NCBI GenBank assembly: GCA_016711825.1
Contig: JADJSG010000006.1
Coordinates: forward strand, 372,001-436,000
DNA length: 64,000 nt
Direction: 5' to 3'
DNA from: Bacteroidota bacterium
GTDB taxonomy: Bacteria > Bacteroidota > Bacteroidia > Chitinophagales > Chitinophagaceae
Position numbers and translations under genes: made by a program. Under the pieces are notes generated by a model. That model saw only the letters and a program-made list of their open reading frames with translations. It searched no databases and had not been told where the DNA came from. Below are positions 47,766 through 56,345 of this stretch, piece by piece; position 1 is the first letter of the stretch; every line of letters starts with the position of its first letter.

Positions 47766-49814
47766 TTAATTACTTTGATGGTTTTTTAATAGGAATAATT
47801 CCAGGGCAATATTATCTGCCTCATCAAAAAAACCCTTGCCGAAGTTTTTACTTAAGCTTCCATCTTCCAGTATATTAATCGGATAAATCTGATTTTCACC
47901 TTCCGGTACATCATCCGGCGGGTAGAAGTAATAGATTTGCGTCTCTTCAGGGCTTATTTCTTTTTTTGCAGTTAGGTATTGCAGTTTTCTGATAAGGTAT
48001 TCACTATGGGTTTCGAGAATAAATTGAATATTGTAATTCTTATAGCAGTCAATAAACATTTCTGCTAATTTACTCTGTAGCCCGGGATGCAAATTGGTTT
48101 CAGGTTCTTCGATGATCAGTATGCAGGAACTTTCTTCCAACCTTGGATATGATAGATTGATATAATGTGCAATGCGTAATAGGATGGGAAATAGTTGAGA
48201 AATACCATATCCAAAATCTGCCAGATTAATATTTTCATCATTTTTTATTAGCGAGATGCTATTTGAACCGTTTTCAAGTTCGTCTATTTTTATGCCGTCA
48301 GCAATCTCGAACTGCTTTAGGTACTTATTTAAAAATAATCGGCTTTCATCGCAAAATGGGGTATGTGTGACTTTCAAGAGCAGTTTGCTGAAATAATCAT
48401 TTTCATGTACAATATGGTAGTCTCTTTTTACCAAATTTCTAATTGAAGGAATATAATCAATCGAGTTTAGTATTCGTGAAGGGATATCAAGTGCAACTCC
48501 TAAGAACTTTGTAGTTAATTGGAAGAGCTCTTCGAAAGGCTTGTCTTTAATTGGACCGAAAAATGATTTGCACGGATCTTCATTACATGATTCAGGAATT
48601 ATTGGATTTTCACTTTCGAGGATCAACTGCATAAGCGCACTTTCTTTAAAAATATGTTTAACTTGCTCCAGATTGCTTTTGTAATTGTCAGGGTATGGGA
48701 TTTCATCCTTAATTAGGAAATAGTCAGTTGTCATTGTGACCGAATCTTCAATAGTTTTTTTGTTAAACTCAGATTTTGCATCATCCTGGTAATCTTTAAA
48801 ACTTAAGATATTAAATACCTGTTTCAAAATATTATTTAATGATTGGTCTTCAAAAATGTGAATTGGTATTTCAAAATTAGATAATGTATTCCATTGTTCC
48901 ATACAATGATCATGGCTCATAGTCTGGGTATCATTTAAATAAATCCCCTCTTCAAATTCAGGTATTTGAGATTTGTTGTCTAACTCCTTAGATTCACAAA
49001 TAAATTTAGCGTATTCTCTCAATTGATCATAATAGTATTTCTGTACTTCTGGTTTAATAAAAGCCTTTTCTAGATCAGGGTGAGCAAATATTGTTCCGTA
49101 CTTGTCGAAGTATTTATTTCGATGATACCGCTTCATTAATCTATCAACCCTAATTTCTTTAATTTCTTTTGCAAAATCGAGCTTTTCTAAACTAATATTT
49201 TGTAAATCATTTGCTGCACAGGCTGTATACTTGAAAAGGGGCGAGTTGTAGAATCCAAACAGAAATTCAATATTTTCTTTAGGCGAATATATGTTTGATA
49301 TATACATTTTTCCTGTTTCAGCTGAAAACTTAAACGTGCTTATCCCATTTTCGAAACTGTAATATTGTATCTTTTCTAAAGCGAACTTCTCTTGTTGTGA
49401 AGTAGATGGGTCGTAGAATACACCGAAATCTTCCAAAAAATCGTACTCTTCAGCACTAATATCCTTTTTTGTTTCATTTAATATGTTTATTCGGTGATAT
49501 TCGTCAAAATTTTCCAGGATGTATCTATTATAGCTGTATAGCTTAGTGATTGAGCTAAAATTTATTTTAAACAGATCATGATAATTTTTTATATCCAGGT
49601 CACTAAATCTGATTTGTTCACTCAGCAGCCGGTCTTCTAAATAATCATAATTTACGCGAAAATCTATACTTTTCAGCAGCATCAGCGCCTTTGTCAAGCT
49701 GCTCTTACCACTGCTATTGGTACCTGTCAATATAGTGATTGGTTTAAAATTAAATTGCTGAAAATCTTTAAAGACTCTGAAATTTTCTACGCCGAAATAA
49801 TTAATATGTGCCAT
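47766..49814 (-). CDS. OLD-like AAA ATPase A1 of the duplicated cassette
   Basis: A 682-residue ATPase paralogous to A2. N-terminus INYFGVENFRVFKDFQQF, Walker A GTNSSGKSSL (residues 31-40), signature-like DFGYGISQLFPILL, Walker B CILIIEEPETNLHPGLQ, then LETHSEYLIRKLQYL, and the same DUF3696-like tail (YFYPPDDVPEGENQIYPI, LSKNFGKGFFDEA). The insertion between the two ATPase lobes is about 150 residues longer than in A2 and of unrelated sequence, suggesting different sensing specificities. No TOPRIM domain is visible. The gene starts 18 bases after the RecD-like helicase gene, within one operon. Confidence 0.85.
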   Translation of the reverse strand: MAHINYFGVENFRVFKDFQQFNFKPITILTGTNSSGKSSLTKALMLLKSIDFRVNYDYLEDRLLSEQIRFSDLDIKNYHDLFKINFSSITKLYSYNRYILENFDEYHRINILNETKKDISAEEYDFLEDFGVFYDPSTSQQEKFALEKIQYYSFENGISTFKFSAETGKMYISNIYSPKENIEFLFGFYNSPLFKYTACAANDLQNISLEKLDFAKEIKEIRVDRLMKRYHRNKYFDKYGTIFAHPDLEKAFIKPEVQKYYYDQLREYAKFICESKELDNKSQIPEFEEGIYLNDTQTMSHDHCMEQWNTLSNFEIPIHIFEDQSLNNILKQVFNILSFKDYQDDAKSEFNKKTIEDSVTMTTDYFLIKDEIPYPDNYKSNLEQVKHIFKESALMQLILESENPIIPESCNEDPCKSFFGPIKDKPFEELFQLTTKFLGVALDIPSRILNSIDYIPSIRNLVKRDYHIVHENDYFSKLLLKVTHTPFCDESRLFLNKYLKQFEIADGIKIDELENGSNSISLIKNDENINLADFGYGISQLFPILLRIAHYINLSYPRLEESSCILIIEEPETNLHPGLQSKLAEMFIDCYKNYNIQFILETHSEYLIRKLQYLTAKKEISPEETQIYYFYPPDDVPEGENQIYPINILEDGSLSKNFGKGFFDEADNIALELFLLKNHQSN

Positions 49815-49832
49815 ATTGTAAATATAATGTTT

Positions 49833-51209
49833 TTAAAATATATTTAAATTGTTTTTTGCCCGCGTAACTGCGGTGTATCCCCATCTTGTATCGGGTATAA
49901 AAAAAGTGTTCAGATAAACGTGGTCCCACTCACCACCTTGTGCGCTATTGCACGTTATGCAATAGCCGTATGACGCTCGGAGTGCTCCCAAATATCGATC
50001 GTCCTCCACATTCCCTGTCTGTCTGTAAGTTTTGTTTTTCCTGTTTCTCTCAGCGTATAATGGATTTTCTTTGCCCATACCTAATGACCCAATTCCAAGT
50101 TCAACTGTGTCTAATAACAAATAATCTGCGATGATAATTTCTTCATTTTTTTCATTTTTCGCTCGTAGCAGCACAGGTACAAAGGTTAAACCGGCTACCA
50201 TTTCTTTCATATCGTAGCTCACCTCTTTTACGATCACCATATCACCATTATAGAGGTTACATCCATTTCGTTTCCAATTTCTTTTTATAATCAGTACGTC
50301 ACCGGGTAGTACTTTTTGGGAATTACTCCCAAAGCGTAATGTCCTTACCTGATTATTAAACAACCTGTTTTGCTTATGTGTAGCAGCTATAGCAACCACT
50401 TTATTAGGACCGTATTGTTGCAGATCATATACATAATCCGGAACAGCATGAAATACATTGTGTAGCTTTGCGGCATTAATTGCAGGCATGATTGTTTTTT
50501 CAATCATGCTGTTGCGCAGTTCTGTAGCAGTATCTAATATGTAAGAGCCACTCTCTTGCCTTTTTACTTCTGTGAGTTCATATAGACAACCCTTCCACTG
50601 AAATGTCTTTTCTAAGTATACTGGATATAGGGCATTGCTTTCTGTTTCGCCAATAGGTGCAAGCTGGTAACGGTCTCCTACAAAAATAACTTTGTTTCTG
50701 CGGTTTCCACTTTTTACAAAACTATGTATCGCGTTTAGAATCGCAATGTTGCAATTAAACAATTCGTCTTCATGATTTCGTGTCACCCGGCTATTTACCA
50801 TACTCGCTTCATCAATGATGAATATTGTATAATCTTCCTCCTTGTCTTTTTTTAATGTAAAATGAATAGGTGCTTCGTCAGGTTTGGTGCTTACAGAAAA
50901 CAAAAGACTGTGCAAAGTAGTGGCAGTATCGCTTGTTTTCGCTGCAATTAGTCTTGCAGCCCGTGCAGTAGGAGCTGCAATTTGCAAACGTATTTTTTCG
51001 TGCTGGCAGTATAATACTACGGCATTCATAATACTACTTTTACCTGTTCCGGCGCTTCCGCAAACTACCATGAAATCGTCTTTATTGTCGCTGTTTACAA
51101 AATGCTCCATCGCATTCAGCACTTTTACCTGCTCCGAAGTGGGTATGTCAAAATGCAGAAACCCCAATACTGATTTTTTCGTCTGTGGATGCTTTTGTGC
51201 AGTTTGCAT
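49833..51209 (-). CDS. RecD-like superfamily 1 DNA helicase
   Basis: About 458 residues. SF1 helicase motifs are complete: Walker A VCGSAGTGKSS, motif Ia APTARAARLIA, motif II FIIDEASMV, motif III GDRYQLAPIGE, and the late motifs TCNSAQGGEWDHVYL and YTAVTRAKNNL. The order and the SH3-like insertion (VLPGDVLIIKRNWKRNG) are those of RecD2/Dda-type 5'-3' helicases. The open frame extends to 51254, but the promoter at 51228-51256 overlaps that start, so the ATG at 51209 (MQTAQKHPQ) is chosen. It is the first gene of an operon with two ATPase-partner cassettes, divergent from a WYL regulator. Confidence 0.88.
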   Translation of the reverse strand: MQTAQKHPQTKKSVLGFLHFDIPTSEQVKVLNAMEHFVNSDNKDDFMVVCGSAGTGKSSIMNAVVLYCQHEKIRLQIAAPTARAARLIAAKTSDTATTLHSLLFSVSTKPDEAPIHFTLKKDKEEDYTIFIIDEASMVNSRVTRNHEDELFNCNIAILNAIHSFVKSGNRRNKVIFVGDRYQLAPIGETESNALYPVYLEKTFQWKGCLYELTEVKRQESGSYILDTATELRNSMIEKTIMPAINAAKLHNVFHAVPDYVYDLQQYGPNKVVAIAATHKQNRLFNNQVRTLRFGSNSQKVLPGDVLIIKRNWKRNGCNLYNGDMVIVKEVSYDMKEMVAGLTFVPVLLRAKNEKNEEIIIADYLLLDTVELGIGSLGMGKENPLYAERNRKNKTYRQTGNVEDDRYLGALRASYGYCITCNSAQGGEWDHVYLNTFFIPDTRWGYTAVTRAKNNLNIF

Positions 51210-51227
51210 AATTTTATTTTTAGAATG

Positions 51228-51256
51228 CAAACTTAAGTTGGCATTTTGTATCACAA
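51228..51256 (-). promoter_or_regulatory. Promoter of the helicase-ATPase operon
   Basis: Minus strand: TTG, an 18-base spacer, then TAAGTTTG. The -7 element ends 18 bases before the ATG at 51209. It lies back to back with the WYL gene's promoter. Confidence 0.55.
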
Positions 51257-51275
51257 GTTTAATCGCGTAGTTTTG
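51245..51275 (+). promoter_or_regulatory. Promoter of the WYL regulator gene
   Basis: TTTG, a 19-base spacer, then TAGTTTTG, both perfect consensus. The ATG at 51293 follows 17 bases after the -7 element, which lies inside the inverted repeat at 51261-51285. Confidence 0.6.
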
Positions 51276-51285
51276 TTACGCAATT
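51261..51285. promoter_or_regulatory. Probable operator of the WYL regulator
   Basis: Inverted repeat AATCGCGTA, 7 bases, TACGCAATT (one mismatch in 9). It covers the -7 element of the WYL promoter and abuts the -33 region of the divergent helicase promoter. A bound repressor here would close its own promoter and could affect the operon promoter. Confidence 0.55.
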
Positions 51286-51292
51286 AAAAGCT

Positions 51293-52276
51293 ATGCCGAA
51301 ATACAAAAACCCCAACAAGCGCCTGAGTGAGATTTATGAATTCATTTGTCAGCATCCCGAATCGGGCAAAAAGAGAATCGGTAAATTTCTGATAAACAAT
51401 GGGATAAAGGTCAGCGACAAAACGATCAACAATGACCTTGCGGAGCTTGTAACTCAAGGCCTCATATTGTCATCTGGAAAAGGACGGTCGGTAGAGTATG
51501 TACCAGTCGATAAACTAAGGAACCTTATTGTAACAAAAGATATACTTGACCATGATGATCTGTTCAGTTTGGAAATGGCATTACTGTCCCTGAATCAGTT
51601 GAAATTTTTTTCTTTGAGTCAGGATTTGCAAAATGTAATGAGCAAGATTGAAAAAGAGATAAAACGTGAATATAAACATGCGGGGGAAATAGTTTCTTTT
51701 CAGAATTCTTTTCTACAACTAAACCCAGAAATCTTCCAACGAGTATTTGAAGGAACAAGTTTTAGGAAAGTACTGGATATAAGTTATAAATCCTTTTCTG
51801 CCGCAAATCCTTCAGCCTTTATGTTTCATCCTTATTTTTTAAAGCAATATAATAATCGCTGGTTTGTAATAGGTTATCGCGAAGACTTAAAAAAGGTTGA
51901 TAATATTGGTATCGAAAGAATACAACTTGTTTCTATGGATCGAAAAACAGAATTCAGACTTGAAGATTATATTTCACCGACCGCTTATTCTAACCATTTG
52001 TTTGGTGTTACTAGGCCATGCCAAAAGCCGGTGAAAATTGAATTGACATTCAGCAAAGAGCGCGCACCCTATTTTATCTCAAAACCAATTATGGACATTA
52101 TAACTGTAAAAAGTTTGAAGGACGGTCGGCAAAAAATTTCTTTTCTATGTATCGTCAACAAAGAACTCATTTCGGAGTTATTAAGTTATGGCTGTGATGT
52201 AGAGATAGTTAAGCCATCGTCGTTGCGAAAGGTAATAAAGGATATTTTAAAAAAGGCTTTTGAGTCTTACCTATAG
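51293..52276 (+). CDS. WYL-domain transcriptional regulator
   Basis: A 327-residue cytoplasmic regulator. Residues 5-70 form a winged helix-turn-helix (LSEIYEFICQHPESGKKRIG, VSDKTINNDLAELV). A helical linker follows, then the WYL domain at about 155-240 with FHPYFLKQYNNRWFVIGYR, which holds the W-(F/Y)-V/L core and its Arg, and a WCX-like C-terminus. WYL regulators such as BrxR and CapW are known to control phage-defence operons and to release DNA on ligand binding. It is divergent from the helicase-ATPase operon with an operator-like inverted repeat between, so it is the likely regulator of that operon. Confidence 0.88.
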   Translation: MPKYKNPNKRLSEIYEFICQHPESGKKRIGKFLINNGIKVSDKTINNDLAELVTQGLILSSGKGRSVEYVPVDKLRNLIVTKDILDHDDLFSLEMALLSLNQLKFFSLSQDLQNVMSKIEKEIKREYKHAGEIVSFQNSFLQLNPEIFQRVFEGTSFRKVLDISYKSFSAANPSAFMFHPYFLKQYNNRWFVIGYREDLKKVDNIGIERIQLVSMDRKTEFRLEDYISPTAYSNHLFGVTRPCQKPVKIELTFSKERAPYFISKPIMDIITVKSLKDGRQKISFLCIVNKELISELLSYGCDVEIVKPSSLRKVIKDILKKAFESYL

Positions 52277-52380
52277 GATACTTCTGCTTTGCATAATGGG
52301 CTCAAAAAGGGCGACTGAAATGGATATTTCTGAGAACTCGGGAAGTAAAGGGGCTGGAGCTTATTATCAGCTAAAATCAA

Positions 52381-52451
52381 TTGCACAATAATTGCACAAA
52401 TTGCACATTGATTGCACAATAATAGCGTCAATTGCGTCAGAGTTGCGTCAT
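52381..52451 (+). repeat. Iteron-like array of short direct repeats
   Basis: Four copies of TTGCACA(A/T) at 52381, 52392, 52401 and 52412, followed by AGCGTCA and two copies of TTGCGTCA at 52432 and 52443, all in the same direction at 9-12 base spacing. The region lies in a gene-free stretch of about 500 bases. It resembles plasmid iterons or an operator array; no replication initiator gene is recognised in the window. Confidence 0.6.
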
Positions 52452-52473
52452 AATTGAGTCTTTAAGGCTTAGC

Positions 52474-52560
52474 AGGCACGGGTTACACCAGTCCGCCGTG
52501 GAGGAAACCTGCACCTACCAAACTGCCTATACTAAAGCCGCACAAGCTGGGGGGACTGGA
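52474..52560 (+). repeat. Dispersed repeat, copy 2
   Basis: Matches 42540-42610 in three blocks (CAGGCACGGGTTACA, ACTGCCTATACTA, CCGCACAAGCTGGGG). It follows the iteron-like array. No other gene is seen between 52277 and 52740. Confidence 0.6.
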
Positions 52561-52706
52561 ATCGGTTATATCAATCGACTTGAATTAAAGCGCCTCGCTG
52601 ATCGTAAATTTTGTCATTGCTTAGCAAACAACCCATTGAGAGATAATGACAAAAGGGTCAGGTGGAGCCACAAACAAAAAACCCTACGGCCGCTAGCCTT
52701 TTTTTG

Positions 52707-52732
52707 CTCCTTTTTTTCGCGAAAAAAAGGAG
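52707..52732. repeat. Perfect 26-bp palindrome
   Basis: CTCCTTTTTTTCG and its reverse complement meet without a spacer. It lies just beyond a minus-strand terminator and may be a second, bidirectional termination signal. Confidence 0.6.
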
Positions 52733-52740
52733 ATTTTTTG

Positions 52741-52764
52741 AAAAAAGGGCGCAATACTGCGCCC
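52741..52764 (-). terminator. Intrinsic terminator
   Basis: Minus strand: GGGCGCA, 4-base loop, TGCGCCC, then TTTTTT. It lies 33 bases after the stop of the 52797 gene. Confidence 0.7.
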
Positions 52765-52796
52765 TCTAATCTTTGGTTATTCGTGTATAAAGTGGT

Positions 52797-53027
52797 CTAA
52801 ATTTCGTCTTCTATCGGTGGCAGGGGTGGAGAGCTGCGCAAAATTTTGTCCGCTATTTCAGCCGCTAATGAGGAAACGGGCTTCATGCCCATTTTTACAA
52901 AGTGGCTGTAAAACCTGTCAAACAAATTTCCGTTGTAGTACTGTGAACATGAAAGGTTGGTGAGTTGGTTAATAGTTTCGGTCTGTACTATCCTATTATA
53001 ATTTGGGCTCTTATGAGTGTAAAGCAT
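52797..53027 (-). CDS. Small hypothetical protein
   Basis: About 76 residues, not recognised. The frame extends to 53060, but that start lies inside the terminator of the upstream gene; the ATG at 53027 (MLYTHKSPNYNR) is preferred. The C-terminus is SSLAAEIADKILRSS followed by a Pro/acidic tail. It has its own terminator at 52741-52764. Confidence 0.5.
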   Translation of the reverse strand: MLYTHKSPNYNRIVQTETINQLTNLSCSQYYNGNLFDRFYSHFVKMGMKPVSSLAAEIADKILRSSPPLPPIEDEI

Positions 53028-53045
53028 GGGAATAATTTTTGAGGT

Positions 53046-53080
53046 AAAAAAAAAGCGCACCCAAAATTTTCTGGGTGCGC
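53046..53080 (-). terminator. Intrinsic terminator of the 53089 gene
   Basis: Minus strand: GCGCACCCA, 8-base loop, TGGGTGCGC, then nine T. It is a textbook rho-independent terminator 9 bases after the stop codon. Confidence 0.85.
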
Positions 53081-53088
53081 TGTGAATG

Positions 53089-53496
53089 CTAAAGGGTTAA
53101 CATCATTTCAGTTTCATCTATAACAGTTTGAATAGAAGATTTCAGTAATGCCAGGACATCTGCAATTACTGTTGTATTGCTTGATTCAAATTTATTTCCG
53201 AAACTGTCAGTTAAAAGCAATTTATCCGCTGTCTTATCTGAAGATAATTTGAAGCCGTTTAAATTGTCTTGTATCTCAATCAACTTTGCGCGCTTGTCAG
53301 CAATCAAATTGAGTTCCCGAATACGTTTTAAAGTCAGATTCAAACTTTTTTCCGGTACGTGTGTCGGGATGCCGTTTTGCGGCTTTTCCTCCTGCGCTTC
53401 CTTTTTTACTTCGGTGCTGTTGGCTGTGGGAGTATGTGTTTTCACTCCGTTTGTCGGTGCCTGTAATAAGGGCTTTTTTGCTTCGGCTGTTGCCAT
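53089..53496 (-). CDS. Hypothetical protein, low-complexity N-terminus
   Basis: A 135-residue soluble protein. The first 45 residues are rich in Ala, Lys, Thr and Pro (KKPLLQAPTNGVKTHTPT). The rest is a predicted coiled or helical region (LNLTLKRIRELNLIADKRAK) followed by FKLSSDKTADKLLLTDSFGN. It resembles small proteins found beside DUF932 genes in Bacteroidota mobile elements, but I cannot name the family. Confidence 0.55.
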   Translation of the reverse strand: MATAEAKKPLLQAPTNGVKTHTPTANSTEVKKEAQEEKPQNGIPTHVPEKSLNLTLKRIRELNLIADKRAKLIEIQDNLNGFKLSSDKTADKLLLTDSFGNKFESSNTTVIADVLALLKSSIQTVIDETEMMLTL

Positions 53497-53553
53497 AATT
53501 TAATTTACTAGTTTTTATAGAGGTAGTGCGCCTCGGTTGGTTAAAAAAAAATC

Positions 53554-54390
53554 TTACGATAGTGTCATTACACTTTCTAAAAGGCGGCTATCAAATTGGC
53601 GTTGATTTTCAAAGGTCTTTTTCATTTCCTTGTGAAGTACCTCGTTAAAAGCATTATACCCAATCCATAAATTCGGGTCATAGTTTAAAATCAAACTTTC
53701 GTTTGTGATGGTATCAATCACCATCTGCGCCAATTTGCTAGGCTCGGGGTTTTGTTGGATTTCTCAAACTTGAAAATATTTGTATCGTTGCAAACCACCT
53801 GCACAAATTTGCTAAGGTCTTGTATTGGGGTTTCCGCCAAAACATCAAATTTGCGTTTGATGTCGTAATACTCATTTTTCATAAACATTTGTACCATTTC
53901 ATTAATGCGGGGTATTACGATACTTTCAATATTACCTCTGTGCTTTAACTTAAATCCTACTTTGGTTTCTGCTACGTGCAAACCATTTGAGCAAACTTTA
54001 CGAAAAAATCCAAATCTTCCGCTTGGGGCGGTGCTTCCATCATAACCGTTTGTAAATCTCAGCATGGGCAAAATTTCGTCGGCTCCTGTTTTTACGTTCA
54101 CCACAAAATTTTCATCTTGTAAAATGTAGTCTACTGCAAAACTGCGGTTTCCTCTGTTAATGCTTTGAGTCACATAATTAATATCAGATTCAATCAATGC
54201 TCTTTCCACTTCAAGGAAAAAATTTTCATTGGTTAAATGTGCGTACTTGTTAGAAACTACATTTACAATCTGACCCTCTGAAATGATGGCGTTTTCTAGT
54301 CCTTTGCGGGTTGGGATTCCTGTCAGGCTTTCGGGTTTGACAACTTCATTTTTACAAAAATGTTGTCTGTTTTAATCTGTCTAAATACAT
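53554..54390 (-). pseudogene. DUF932 domain protein, frameshifted
   Basis: The open frame 53718-54209 is the middle of a larger DUF932 protein. Upstream in another frame is GIPTRKGLENAIISEGQIVN then NKYAHLTNENFFLEVERAL. In the open frame come LRFTNGYDGS and FRKVCSNGLHV, the DUF932 signature. Downstream in a further frame is SKLAQMVIDTI, LNYDPNLWIGYNAFNEVLH and a stop at 53554. At least two indels are needed, one of them in a run of A near 54357 where one base is missing. DUF932 proteins are common on plasmids and phages and their function is unclear. Confidence 0.72.
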
Positions 54391-55019
54391 AAAAATTTAC
54401 TAGAGTTTATACAGGTTAGTGCTCCTGTTTTGGTTTATTAATACTTAAATATACGAAAAAGTTTTGGCTTTGCAAAACCTTTTTCACACAAATTTCATAA
54501 CTTTTTTGTTAATTTTTTACGCTGCAAGTGCCTAAACTCAACACTTTCAAATATTTACACAGAATGATTTTTTACAAAAATCGTTCTGTATTGCTGAATA
54601 CCGACGCCCACGCCATGCGCTCGGGGAGTGCGCACGTTAAAGGCATAGGATATATGAGCGCGCGCCCTTATGAAGCACTCGTTGGAGTTTCTCCTACGAG
54701 TACCAATTACAATGGATGCATGTCTATCATGCTTCATAATAGTCTTGCATACATCAGCCATGTAATTGTGCTTATGCCTTTAGGCTAGCAGTATTACATG
54801 GCGTGTATTAGGCGGCTTGTTTGAATCGAAATGAAAGAAGCAGAGTGAGCCAAGTGTCAAAGCGAAGTGCAACGTAGCGAAGGCATGGCATAACGGAGGC
54901 TGAATGAATGAGATTGATACAAGCCCAGTGGGTAGGAAAATACCTTTACAAAATATTCAAAAAAGAATGACACACTTTGTGTGTCATTCTTAAAGCAGCT
55001 TGTTGCTCTACATCATGCC
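54391..55019. other. Gene-free stretch with hairpins
   Basis: About 630 bases. An open frame at 54528-54788 has no protein-like character. Two hairpins stand out: ACTCGTTGGAG/CTCCTACGAGT with TTT loop (54677-54701) and the perfect AAGAATGACACAC/GTGTGTCATTCTT with TTT loop (54963-54991). The GC content is higher than in neighbouring genes. The sequence between may be a transfer or non-coding element, but I have no direct evidence. Confidence 0.45.
54963..54991. terminator. Strong 13-bp hairpin, probable terminator
   Basis: Perfect inverted repeat with a 3-base loop, located 29 bases after the stop codon of the RadC-like gene on the minus strand. The tail on the minus strand is TTTTTTGAATATTTTG. 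Confidence 0.65.
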
Positions 55020-55450
55020 CTAATCTCTAAAGCTAAAATAAGACTCAGCAGTTAGAATGATGTGGTCGGCTACATTTATATCAAGTAGTTTTAATCCATT
55101 CGTGATACGCTCTGTTAAGGATTTATCTTGTGCGCTCGGATTTAAGTTACCTGAAGGGTGGTTGTGTGCCAGGATAATGTTAACTGCTAAACTCTCAATG
55201 CTATTTTAGCAACCATTCTGGTGTCAACTACAGTGCCGGCTATGCCACCTTGACTAATCTTTGCAAAGCCAATGGTGTAGTTACCTTGGTTGAGAAGTAG
55301 TATAAAGAAGCTTTCATAAATTTCGATATCATCTGAATAGAATTGCTTAATGAATTCGTAAGCCTCGAGAGAAGACCTAATGCGTTGTTTTGGAAATTCT
55401 GAATGTTCCTTCTTCAGGCTGAATAATGGGATGTTCGGTGTGTTTGTCAT
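55020..55450 (-). pseudogene. radC: RadC/JAB-domain protein, one frameshift
   Basis: A protein of about 143 residues in two frames. The first part (55450-55187) includes SLEAYEFIKQFYSDDIEIYE and FFILLLNQGNYTIGFAKIS. After a frameshift near 55190 the metalloprotease-like JAMM motif follows: NIILAHNHPSGNLNPS with Asp ten residues on, then LKLLDINVADHIIL and a stop at 55020. RadC-like JAB proteins are frequent on Bacteroidota plasmids and integrative elements; activity is not established. The ATG overlaps the stop of a small upstream frame (ATGA). Confidence 0.78.
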
Positions 55451-55527
55451 GAGCTATTTTTTTGTTTGCCTCGTGACCTGTTGCGAACAGATATAATTTC
55501 AAAAGGAAGTGGAATAACATGCCTCAT
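55447..55527 (-). CDS. Possible 26-residue small protein coupled to RadC
   Basis: The frame MRHVIPLPFEIISVRN is short (26 residues) and its TGA overlaps the RadC ATG. The first residues are similar to the protein at 60922-61382 (MRNVIPIP), and a 36-base stretch around the start is 34/36 identical (55511-55546 and 61206-61241). It could be the damaged start of a longer protein. Confidence 0.35.
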   Translation of the reverse strand: MRHVIPLPFEIISVRNRSRGKQKNSS

Positions 55528-55629
55528 GTTTATGCCGAGAAAATCCTTTTAAATTCTATCCGCAACGGAATTTTGCAAACGAAAAAAACAGATGAGAAGC
55601 CGCATCGTCAATGCTGTGTGAGCGGAAGT

Positions 55630-56345
55630 TCATTTTTCCAAAATATCTTTAAAGATGCTTCTATATTTCTTCCTAAATATTGAATATTTTCTTTGTAAAT
55701 TTTGAATATTTTGTCTGTTTTTTTTTATACCTAACTGCAAGTATTCCCTTTCAGTCAAGTCTGCTCGAGGTGATAATGTTTCCCGAGTTATCGAAAAAAT
55801 ATATCCTTTGTCAAAAAGGTTTATCGTAAGTCGGCAAAAGCAATAGTCCGTTGTATTTATCTAATCGTTGATAATTTGGAGAATTTCTCCAAGGTAATAT
55901 GTTTGAAGCAACTAAAAACTCTCTTATGCTGAATTGGGTTACAGAACATTTTCCCCAAAGAGCTACTAAATTTCGTCGATACTTTCCTTGTCCTATTCTT
56001 GCTTTCCTTAACTCCTTTTTCTGTTTCTGAAAGTTGGTTTTGGTCAACATCCTCTAAATCTGATAAAAAAGATACAAAATCCATGTTTAAAAACTCCTAT
56101 ACTTCTTCAAGGCAGAACCAAAATCCAAGATAAGCGGCTTTTGATTTGTACTTGCTTCTTTTATTCTCATTAGCCTTCAAAAATTCCAAAATAGTAGCGT
56201 TGTCTTAACATTGAATCTATACTAAAGCCACTTTCTGCAATGAAGTTCAGCCAACTTATATATAGTTAGACCTTGAAGCGTAACCTTTAGGTCCGTTCAA
56301 TTCCATAAATATTCTGAAATCCTTCTCGTTTTCAATATGTCCCAT
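55630..56345 (-). pseudogene. HNH endonuclease, several frameshifts
   Basis: Fragments in all three minus-strand frames line up as one HNH nuclease of about 235 residues. N-terminal part from the ATG at 56345: ENEKDFRIFMELNG, SNYI.SWLNFIAESGFS. Middle: MDFVSFLSDLEDVDQNQL. HNH core: GKYRRNLVALWGKCSVTQFS, then FLVASNILPWRNSPNYQRLD and KYNGLLLLPTYDK, continuing in another frame as FDKGYIF. In most relatives the motif is ASHIKPW; here it reads ASNILPW, so the catalytic His may be lost or miscalled. At least five indels are needed. Confidence 0.68.

Noticed and set aside
51210..51254. Longer start of the RecD-like helicase at 51254
   Set aside because: It overlaps the predicted promoter (51228-51256), and the ATG at 51209 lies at a normal distance from it.
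49833..51254. Gabija system (GajA/GajB) call for the helicase and ATPase genes
   Set aside because: The ATPases end after the ATPase domain without a TOPRIM nuclease, each has its own partner gene, and the helicase is RecD-like rather than UvrD-like.
52381..52451. CRISPR array
   Set aside because: Repeats are only 7-9 bases with 2-5 base spacers and no cas genes are present, so iterons or operator sites fit better.
52432..52800. A 122-residue plus-strand open frame
   Set aside because: It runs through the iteron-like array, the dispersed repeat, a 26-bp palindrome and a terminator hairpin, so it is not a gene.
54528..54788. An 86-residue plus-strand open frame
   Set aside because: It spans hairpin-rich, GC-richer sequence, has no ribosome-binding or promoter support and no protein-like composition.
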